From Oscheius dolichura (taxonomy: Eukaryota > Nematoda > Chromadorea > Rhabditida > Rhabditidae): a stretch of DNA of 64,000 nt. The position numbers and the translations under genes were made by a program. Shown in pieces: positions 36,344 through 45,070 of the stretch. The stretch covers positions 9,672,001 through 9,736,000 of the forward strand of contig OW051492.1 of NCBI GenBank assembly GCA_932521035.1, written 5' to 3'. Under the pieces are notes generated by a model. The model did not search any database and was not told where the DNA came from. It was given only the letters and a program-made list of their open reading frames with translations. Numbering within the stretch: the stretch's first letter is position 1; each line of letters opens with the position of its first letter.

Positions 36344-39300
36344 ATGACAGAAGAACGTGGACTGATACAAAATTTGCGGGCCTACCCGCCGAGCGTCTTC
36401 TTGATGCTCGGAAATGAATTCTGCGAACGGTTCAGTTTCTACGGGATGAAAGCCATCCTAACGCTCTATTTCATCATCGAGCATCATTATACACCAAGGT
36501 AAGAACTTTTTGGATGAAGAATTTCCACTCGGTACCCTGGAGGACCCGGCACAGTAACCCTGGGGCGCGGTTCCTTAAAATTTGGGCATTAGACCGTATT
36601 TTCTCTCATAAAACTCAAATTTCCAGTGCTGCCACCTTTGTCTACCATGCCTTCACCTCGCTGGCCTTCCTGTCCCCCCTGTTGGGTTCTCTCCTGGCCG
36701 ATTCCTATTTCGGAAAGTTTAAAGTCATCCTCTACGGAAGTGTCATCTACGTCCTGGGTCATCTATTCATCTCCATGGGTGCTATCCCCTCCCTAGAATA
36801 CAGTAAGTCTTTTAGTTCGTTAATTGGTTCAATAGATCTTTTGATCCATAAAAATTCTTACATTTTTTTTAGCGACGAGGACAACACTGGACTTTGCCGG
36901 ACTGTTTATCATAGCCCTGGCCACCGGCGGAATCAAACCGTGCGTGTCTGCTTTTGCCGCCGATCAAGTGGGTCTTACAAGGGGAAGATAAACACAGACA
37001 GACAAAAATCGCAACCGGAAAAGGAAGTCAAGACTTCCCGATGTCGTTTTAAAAAGTCAAGGGGACCGCCGGTTCCTCAAATTTCCCAAAAAATCCCAAA
37101 AATTGACTAGAAATCTAGAACTTGGGAAATAAATTCAAATTTGCCGCCTTGGCGACTTTCCTAGCGTCTTTAAAAAATATTTCCAGTTTAAAAAAGAGCG
37201 CCGTTATTTTCTGAGCACCTACAGTGTACTTTGCACCCATTTATGATAATATATCCCGTGGGAAAGAGGATAACCCACCCGCCCGGCAGCCGGCCGAGGA
37301 TTACGATGCGCTGACCTCAAAAAATTGTAGTATTGCATCAGAAAAAGATGAACTTTCCCTCACATTAAAGTGGGGAATAAAATGGGAAGGGAAAGAGCGG
37401 GAAGTTTTAGAAAATGGGAAAAGTTGAGGGAAAAGAAGACCAGAATCCGGTAGAATTCAAATTTGGCCCTTTGGCGGGCCAAATTTAAGATTTTCAAGGC
37501 TTTGAGATTATTTAGACCTTTAAAATTGCATACATAGCAAAGCACATCCTCTTTTTCATTAGAAATGGGAGAAAAATTGAAGGAAACAGGTAAAAAAGGA
37601 GGAAAATGGGGGAAAATCATGACGCGGCAAGCCCCTAAATTCAAAATTGGGTCAAATGGGACCCTTTGGCTGGCAAAATTCAAAGTTTTTGATGTTTTTA
37701 GACCTTTAAAACCTTTAATATGATAATTTTTCAGTTCCCCAAGCACCAGGAGCACCTCCGTTCTCAGTTCTTCAGCTTTTTCTACTTTGCCATCAATGGA
37801 GGGTCCCTCTTCGCCATCATGTTGACTCCTATCCTCCGTGGTCGGGTTAGCTGCCTCGGATCCCAATACTGTTTCCCCCTGGCTTTTGGTAAGTTCACCA
37901 ATGACCTTTCCCCATAAAGAACAATCTCGTTTAGGTGTTCCCGGTGTTTTGATGGTCATGGCACTGTTGTTATTCCTCTCCGGGTGGAAAATCTACAAAG
38001 TACAGGCGCCGAGCAAAGAAAATATAGCGTTTGAAGTTGTTGGTTGTATTTTTACTGGAGCTTCAAGGACTCTCTTCGGGTAGGGAACCATTTTAATTAC
38101 CGTAATCTTTCAAAGCCCCGCGCTCGAATGAAAAGCGCGCGCTGTAACCCTGCTCCATTGTAAACCGCTCTAAATCGCTATTATTACCATTTTTATGATT
38201 TTTTTCTTTAATCTTTTTTCTATGATCTTTAGAGCGTGGGGATTACTGTAGAGAAAGAAAAATAGAAAAAAGCTAGAAAAAAAAATGAAAAAATGAAGCA
38301 AAATACCGTCTGGTTGGTTGTTAGAATGGAGCGCGGCTACAACGGTCCTCACGCTTCTAGATTACTGTATTTTTTCGAAATTCTAATAGGCTACAGTATA
38401 GTATACAATATAAACTTTACAGATCCTCCACAAGTGCCAAGAAGCCCGTCAGCCATTGGCTCGAACGTGCCGCCCCGGACTATACTCCCCATGTCATCAA
38501 ATCCGTCCGCAGTTTCTGCAAAGTCGCAATGATTTTCGGGCCTTTGGTCTTCTTCTGGGCTCTTTTTGACCAGCAGGGAAGTACCTGGGTGCTCCAGGCG
38601 AGGAGATTGAATGGCCGGATCGGTTGGCTGACCATCCTCCCGGAGCAGATCAACACTTTGAATCCCCTCATCGTCCTTATAATGGTTCCCGTCTTCGAAG
38701 CTTGGGTTTATCCTGCCTTGAGAAAGGTATGCCCTTACCGTAACCCGCTCTAAATAAAGGAAATTCAGGTGGTTCATATCACTCCTTTGAGAAAAATGGC
38801 CGTCGGAGGTCTTTTGACCGCCGTCGCTTTTATGATGGCCGGTGTTCTTCAAATCAAAGTCAACGGAACATTGGAAGAAACTCCCAACGAGGGAAATGTT
38901 TTCATTCAAAATATCGGAAACTCGACTCATGTTGGGCAATTCCGACTCCTGGGAGGAAGTGAACTTGGTAAGGAAGATTTTTAGACTACCGTAACCCTTC
39001 AAAATAGCCGGGAAATGGAAAGCGCGCGCTGTAACCTGTAACCTTGCTCCATTCTAAAACCTCACTAAATCGCTATAATTACCATTTTTACTATTTTCTC
39101 TTAATTTCTATGATGTTCACAGGGTGAATATTACTGTAAAAGAAGAAAAATTTTTAAAAAAACTGGAAATATAGGAAAAAATGAAGGAAAATGGAGCTTG
39201 GCAGGTTGTTGGAATGGAGCGCGGTTACAGCGCGCAGTTTGGAATTTCTTGGGTCAATTTTCACGGGAATCCGGTATTCGTTGAGTTCTCCACCACGTTC

Positions 39301-41049
39301 TCCTTAAGATTAAAAACCTAGAATTCTATTTTCCCGTTTTAGCCCTCGCTTCCGGGCGGTCTGAAGTCCCCGCCGGCGATTATACCATCGATGCCAATGG
39401 CAATACCTTCACTTTGAATCTATCCGATCCGGGAATGGGATACGTTGCCGGAGCCTATGAATACAATAACCAGTGAGTTTTCCCCTCCTTTAAAATATTA
39501 ATCAATCGCTGCAGGACCCAAGTTTCCCTGTTCAACTACAATTTGGAGAAGACAGACAACGGCGCCTCTAGGATCTATGTCGTCGTCCCGAGCCCCGATG
39601 CCATTGGAAAAATGTTCGTGGTCAATTGGCACGGCGAAATTGTCCGGGCCTGTGATCTGAAGTCCGGCAGCTTTGTGGACATCCTCCCGCCACTGATCGG
39701 GGAACCCCGATACAAGTTATTCTTCGGACCGAATTGCACCGGAGCAGACTGTCCCCAATCGGTGGACTTTGAAGTCCAAATGGGATCGGCTCACGTTCTT
39801 CACGTTCATGACGGTGTGAACTCGAGCGATCTCCACGAATTGGTGAGTTTTCCTTAATTTTCTAATGGATTTGGGTCAACAATTGGGTCAATTAGTCAAA
39901 AACGGCGAGGAGAAGCCCGTTTTCTCCGTTATAATGGGATTACTCGGGTAACAGGGGTCGAAATGAGGAAGGCGCGGGGTTTCCAAACGGTTTGGTCTAA
40001 AAATTGGGGGAAGCAGCTCTATATGTCGATTATCCTTCATCTAGGCTATAGAAATGCCAAAAAAATCGCATAGAACCTGAGAAAATGGACTGTAATCAAG
40101 CCGGGGCTTCATTTTTTGATCCTAGGACTCCAAATGGGGTAAATTTGGCCATATTTCAACTTTATTGGGGATTTTAGGGTATCAAATTGACTAAATTTAG
40201 TATAAGACAGACGTTTTGAGACCTACAGTACCCCCGGGGCCTTCTTTTATTTATTAACAGCTTTTATTGGGAGGGCAGAACGAAATTGGCCACTACAACC
40301 AGTTTTTCCCTTCCAAATTTAAAAAATAGGGGTTCTAGGGTCCAACGGCTCAGCCCTCGATAGTCCGATCCCCTGCACCCGTAAAGTCTTGGCAGGAGGA
40401 TCATCTTTATTCAAAACTGTTACAAAACTCTGACGCCTTTATAGCTTTGTCTTACCGAGAGTTTACGGGTGCAGGGGATCGGGCTATCGAGGACCGAGCC
40501 GGGCCAAACGGAGGTCAGAAAAGTTACTTTTGGTAAAAATCGCTCTAAAGGACCTAAAAAGTGGGGAAAAAGCAGCGGGAAATGCCAAAAAATCGGTTTA
40601 ATCTCCTCATTTTCCAGGTCCGCCCGAACACGGTCTCGATTCTCTGGGTAATTCCCCAATACATCGTCATAACTTTGGGCGAGATCCATGTCAGTGTCAC
40701 CGGCCTCGAGTTCGCCTATTCCCAATCGGCTCCCAACATGAAATCCGTCCTCCAAGCCCTCTGGCTACTTACCGTATTCATGGGAAATGTCGTCGACATG
40801 GCCATCAGCGGCACTCACATCATCTCGGAGCCCGCTGTCGAATTCTTCTTCTATGCCTTTTTAATGGTCCTCGTCATGATTGTCTTCATCCTTTTGGGTA
40901 AGAATTGACCCTTTTAATTAGAGGAATACGGTATTTTAGCCATGAGATATACGTATGTCGAGGATGACGACTCATTGGCCGAGTTGGACGAGGAAGAACC
41001 TCCGCTGGAGACGAAAGACCGCCTCCCGACGGAGGACACCACCTGCTAG
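36344..41049 (+). CDS. Proton-coupled oligopeptide transporter (PTR/POT, PEPT-like)
   Basis: Eleven exons chain in phase: 36344-36498, 36627-36802, 36873-36967, 37735-37888, 37935-38079, 38423-38726, 38769-38967, 39343-39472, 39515-39842, 40618-40897, 40940-41049. They give 691 residues, close to animal PEPT1/2. TM1 carries the PTR signature [22 protein letters not shown]4-5 has [19 protein letters not shown]7-8 has [17 protein letters not shown] and [13 protein letters not shown] large extracellular insert (about 365-560) is followed by TM10-12 with [20 protein letters not shown] and [20 protein letters not shown]. The C-terminus is an acidic cytosolic tail ([13 protein letters not shown]). 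The protein should import di/tripeptides with protons across an apical membrane, typically of intestine. Introns 3, 5, 7 and 9 are long and repeat-filled. Confidence 0.92.
38134..38345. mobile_element. MITE family B, copy 1 (transporter intron 5)
   Basis: GCGCGCGCTGTAACCCTGC, then TCCATTGTAAACC at the left, inverted at the right as GTTGTTAGAATGGAGCGCGG. The core has CGCTATTATTACCATTTTTA and GGGGATTACTGTAGAGAAAG. About 210 bp. Confidence 0.8.
39020..39237. mobile_element. MITE family B, copy 2 (transporter intron 7)
   Basis: Same orientation as copy 1, with AGCGCGCGCTGTAACC at the left and GGAATGGAGCGCGGTTACAG at the right, and the same core (CGCTATAATTACCATTTTTA, ATATTACTGTAAAAG). Confidence 0.8.
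40358..40490. mobile_element. MITE family A, copy 2 (transporter intron 9)
   Basis: TCGATAGTCCGATCCCCTGC at the left and CAGGGGATCGGGCTATCGA at the right. The core (GATCATCTTTATTCAAAACT) is the reverse complement of the core at 32285-32418. Confidence 0.85.
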
Positions 41050-41212
41050 ACGGGGAGGAGAGCCAGAATTAAGACTGACAGCTTTAGAACAACTTAAAAC
41101 ATGATCTCATACAACCTTAACTACTTTATTTTATATATATGCTTAAGTTTAAGTTAATTGTAATTGTACTTTAAAGGATACTGATGATATTGGTGCTCTG
41201 TGAGAGTAATGT

Positions 41213-41218
41213 AATAAA
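41213..41218 (+). terminator. Poly(A) signal of the transporter gene
   Basis: AATAAA about 165 bp after the stop codon; no earlier AATAAA was noticed. Confidence 0.5.
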
Positions 41219-41251
41219 TATCTGAAGAATACCGTAGAAGAAATGGAGAGA

Positions 41252-41412
41252 AGCCACAGTTAGACAGTTTTGTAGCCAGAAGAGCCACAGTTAACCAGCC
41301 GTGAACCTAGAAGAGCCGCAATTAGACAGTTCTGTGTCCAGATGAACCACAGTTAGACGGTTTTGTACCCGGAGGAGCCAGAATTAGACAGTTTTGTAGA
41401 AGAAGCACAGAT
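41252..41412. repeat. Tandem array of GCCACAGTTAGACAG units
   Basis: Five imperfect units of about 30-40 bp, each with a form of AGCCACAGTTAGACAGTTTTG followed by a variable AG-rich linker (GAAGAGCC, GATGAACC, GGAGGAGCC). It lies between the convergent 3' ends of the transporter and kinase genes. Confidence 0.8.
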
Positions 41413-41603
41413 GAAAAATATTGGAAGACACGACAAATACGAGGAAATTGAGCAAAATCAAGAAAAAAAACCAATAAGAACACAGAATTTACAGGCACCT
41501 TTATTACCATATGGTATGGCCGTCGGCCGCCTGTCCCCCTGATCGACACGTTTTTATTTGATTGGCATTGGCGTTGCTCTCATTCATCCAGCCGGCATCA
41601 CTG

Positions 41604-42861
41604 CTAGCTGGGCGGCTTCTTGGTGTCCTTCTTCGACGGTGCCGGCGGGGGTCCGTTGATTTTGACCGGATCCGACGCGAAGAACTCCTCGGCTCCGGTG
41701 GCCCAGTGCGGCAGCTTGTCGCCGACCTTCGCCTTCACCGCGTCCACTTCGCTCTTCTTCTCCCAGTCATACGGATCCCAGTAGTTCACTTTCAGCCTAT
41801 CGCCGACGGCTTTGAAGGCCTTTGCCCAGGCGCTGAAAGAACACTGATTAAAACCCTATTTTTTAAATATAAAAACAAATTGAACCATTACAATTTTATA
41901 CTTAAAAAATTCGCCATTTTATGCTGATCATAATGGTGTATTTATTTTTGAAAATCGATAGCTGAATCGCGAGAAAAAAGCATTTTCCGCGCGCAAATTA
42001 GTTAAAATTCAAAGCGCGCGCGTCTTGGTCCCGCCGCGCACACAGAAATAAAAAATACCGTACCTATAGTCAGGGCGCTGATAATAATCAATGCTGCGCA
42101 GAGTTTCCGGGAGTTTCTTGCATTCCTCCGGCATGAATTGCATCAGGGCCGCGTCGTCCATGTTGACTTTCATCGTCTCGACTTCCTTCTTCTCGTACAT
42201 CTTCTGCCAGGGCAGGCCTATGTGGAACTCGATCAGGACGTAGAGCAGCCCCCAGAGATCGTCACGGCGCCCCTGCTCGGCTTTCAAGTGGACATTCGGC
42301 GAGCAGTAGCGCAGCGTCCCGCGGAAGTCGGCGGTCCCTCGGGCGCGCCTCACAACCCAGACGCCGTCCTTCTTGGCCGCAAAGGAGCGGCTCAATCCAA
42401 AGTCCAAGATGTGCACGAGGCGGGCCCTCTCCAGATCGGTCGGGTGTCCCATGACGAAATTGTTCGGCTTTATGTCGCGATGGATAAAGCCAAAGTCGTG
42501 GACGATCTTGATCGCGTAGAGACACTGGATGGCGAGGCGAGACCACGTCTCGGGAGAGAGCAGCTGGCCGGGGGACATGGACTTGAGGTTCTTGAGGTTG
42601 TCGCCGAGGAGCATCATCACCATGTAGCAGAAGGAGGTGTGCTTGGCGGCGTGGAAGACAGTCGGGATGTGGGGCTTCTCTCCGTCGCCGGTCAGCATCT
42701 TCAGGACGAACATCTCCAGCTTGATGGCCGAGCCGCCTTCGACGTCGTTCGGTTCGGCTTTCAGCGCGGCGAAGCGTCCCGGCTCCGTGGCGTGTTCCAC
42801 ACGGTACACTTGGCCGAAGCCGCCCTCATCCAGCTTCTCTTGTACAACCCAATCGCCGAAT
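41604..42861 (-). CDS. Protein kinase of the CK1/TTBK group, 5' exon unresolved
   Basis: Two exons (42861-42064 and 41832-41604) encode about 342 residues and chain in phase (DYYQRPDYS to AWAKAFKAV). Visible kinase motifs are a glycine loop DEGGFGQVY, the catalytic Lys in AALKAE, IHRDIKPNNFVMG, ILDFGLSRSF, and the CK1-type activation segment RGTADFRGTLRYCSPNVH followed by RRDDLWGLLYVLIEF. The tail is Pro/Lys-rich (PPPAPSKKDTKKPPS). Nematodes have a greatly expanded CK1/TTBK group, many members germline-expressed and of unknown substrate. The first coding exon is not settled. Upstream ATGs at 43115 and 43007 are open, but the donor there (GGGACGGG|GTGAGA) leaves phase 0 while the 42861 acceptor needs phase 2. 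Confidence 0.85.
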
Positions 42862-43865
42862 CTGAAACAAAAAAAAAACGTTAAAATAACGATCAAGCCA
42901 AAGAAAAACGCGTCCAGAGGCGCCCTAGGCCGTGCGCGTCTCACCCCGTCCCGGGGCCATTTACCCACAGTATTTTCGGTCGCTTTCCAATTTGGGCGGA
43001 CCATTTCAGCCACGAAAATTTCGACGGCTGGTCGCTTTTGGCCGCAAAAATCTAATGGATAGAAGTGGACATGAAGTTGACAATAGACAGCCATTTTGAC
43101 TCTCGAAGCGGCCAATGGCCCGAGCGGCCGCGACCATTTATACAGTGGCCAAAACTTCTAGCGGTCTAATGTAGCCTGCGACTGGAATGCCCGTTTGCTT
43201 AACAAGGAAAGATCCTTTTGGTCGTCTCGGCTTGGCTTTGGTGACTCCAGTCACCGTAGATTAGGGTAACGCCTGGTGCCGTTCAATTTGTAGTTAATTT
43301 CAAATTTGATGCCTTGTTTTACAACGTTACAAAGACCAAATTATGGCAAAAACAGCAAGAAAACGGCCAGGTGCGTCAGCGCGCCTATAGATTCAAATGC
43401 GCGGGCGCCAGCGCACAGGAGTAAAGCGCATCGTTTAACAGATCCTATGAACGAGCGCCGCTGTTTACAATGTAAAAAAAGCAAAAAGCGCCGTGCCGCC
43501 GTTTCAAAATGAAGCGCGCGCCAGCGCCGGTGGCGCCCTATCCAGCCTACAGTAACCCGCGGCTACTAGCCCCAAAAGTGGGAGAGAATAGAGCAAACGA
43601 TACCTTTTCCCTTTGGAAAACTTTACGCAGGTGTGCGAATCTTCGGACATCGGCCGCCTACGAAGAGGACAAAAGTTGAAATGCGTCTTCTTCCGGTCTT
43701 TACGGGCCACGGTGGTTTTGACCCATTGGGTCCGGTCAAAAGCCGACAATCTTTTTCCAGTCCGATTTTTTTGACAATTCTTTTCCTGAAAATAACGGAC
43801 AGCAGCTGGTCATTCCACGCCATTTTGACTGTCTGTAGCGTCGGATTCGTCTTCTCTCCGGCTAA
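42862..43865. other. Interval with possible kinase 5' exon
   Basis: Open minus-strand sequence 43115-42955 (DFCGQKRPAVEIF, MVRPNWKATENTVG) may be 5' coding or UTR of the kinase. From 43130 on no exon is recognised. A GCGCGC-rich patch at 43370-43530 looks repetitive. Confidence 0.35.
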
Positions 43866-44543
43866 ATGGAGGTTCTAATCCAAGCTGCCAATGGCGCGCC
43901 CACCATCTCACTTCAAGGAATCCAAGGAGTTCACGTCGTCATTTCCGGACCTATGATGGCTGTCAGTTTACTTTCTTTTCTGTTTTTTTTGGGTTACTGC
44001 AGCTGCCAAAAGTGTGGCAAGAGTACGGCTTGGTGGCGCCTTTCCCGCGCCCCTGCACCCATAAAACCTCGGCAGCTGAATCCTTTTAACTTGGCGCATC
44101 ACTCGCCTTCTCTCCGTGCTGCCGAGATTTTACGGGCGCGGTAGCGCGTAGACTGTAATTACAAAGCCCACCATCATGGGGTTATATTAGGGGCGGGGTT
44201 ATAAAAGGATTTTTACGGTAATACCAAATGATTTCAGACAAGCTCGTTGGATCGTCTCTGGACAAATGATCGTCTTCCTCCGCTGCGGGACCGCTTCAAC
44301 CATTCGACGTTTACCGCCGCCGAGCTGCCTGTCCGCCCGATGTTTTTCGAGCCTCCCGGTCCGACACGTCCTCCTTCCCGAATGGTTCAAATCCGTCCTC
44401 CTGCCGCCGTGTCTCTTCTCCCCGGTCGAACGGGCCGCCGTCTTCCGATCCAGGCAAGCTACCGTCGTCGCAGGTCGTCTTCACTCGGCTCGTCGTCCGA
44501 ATCGGACTACGACTCGGACTCCGACTGTGGAGGCTATTATTAG
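43866..44543 (+). CDS. Two-exon protein with Arg/Ser and Asp/Ser-rich C-terminus
   Basis: Exons 43866-43961 and 44238-44543 join in phase 0 to 133 residues. Exon 1 (MEVLIQAANGAPTISLQGIQ) looks like a short folded N-terminus. Exon 2 has a Pro-rich centre (FFEPPGPTRPPSRMVQIRPP) and then a basic YRRRRSSSLGSSSESD stretch with alternating Asp/Ser and a GGYY end. No family is recognised; the tail suggests phosphorylation and possibly RNA or nuclear association. The intron contains a short family A palindrome (44049-44145). A poly(A) signal follows. Confidence 0.55.
44049..44145. mobile_element. Short palindromic relative of MITE family A (intronic)
   Basis: CTGCACCCATAAAACCTCGG and its inverted partner GCTGCCGAGATTTTACGGGC flank about 45 bp. 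Confidence 0.6.
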
Positions 44544-44566
44544 CCGTCGTCGCAGCTCTGTGTGTT

Positions 44567-44572
44567 AATAAA
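44567..44572 (+). terminator. Poly(A) signal of the 43866-44543 gene
   Basis: AATAAA 24 bp after the stop codon. Confidence 0.6.
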
Positions 44573-44683
44573 AAAGTTTTACAAAATTACAAATGTTGAT
44601 TTTTTATCTTTCTCTCTCGAAGAATCCCGGTTGAATTTCTTTTGCGGCCTTGAAATTCCATCCGGCTAACTTTTGCCCGAGCC

Positions 44684-44850
44684 CATCCATGGACAAAAAA
44701 CGCCCAATTTCGGCGCGCCCATTTTTGACCGTGGGCGGGAGTGTCGGTTGTTTGTGTCCGTATCTCTAGCATTTCTTGACCGATTTCAAAAATTCAAAGA
44801 CCTACCTGGAGAGCGCGTCAAGGCGGTTCTAATGAACCCATTCACATCTC
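44684..44850 (+). repeat. Repeat related to the left arm of 24571-24914
   Basis: Shared words in the same order: ACGCCCAATTTCGG, GGGAGTGTCGG, TTTGTGTCCGTATCTC, GCATTTCTTG, GCGTCAAG.CG.TTCTAATGA.CC. Identity is moderate, roughly three bases in four by eye. Confidence 0.6.
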
Positions 44851-45070
44851 CACCGACCAGACAATGAAATCTGTAGCTCCACAAACTTTCATTGAGGATA
44901 TGTTACGCAACGCGGCGCGCCCTGCCCCAGAACTGCCCAAGCCTTCTAAACAAGGTCATGGGTCCAATCTTCCGTCCTCTGCTTCATTTTCCTTCGGTAA
45001 ATGGCATTTTTCTGCCCTTTTTAGGGCTAAAAGAAGGAGTAACTGTCATTTTTAGTGTATATAGTACTCT

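Noticed and set aside
42138-42884. 248-codon plus-strand ORF
   Set aside because: Antisense of the kinase exon, whose minus-strand frame carries every kinase motif.
44864-45055. Possible first exon (MKSVAPQTFIEDMLRNAARP)
   Set aside because: It has an ATG and a donor-like AAG|GTCATG, but no second exon on either side of the LINE insertion and no recognised family.
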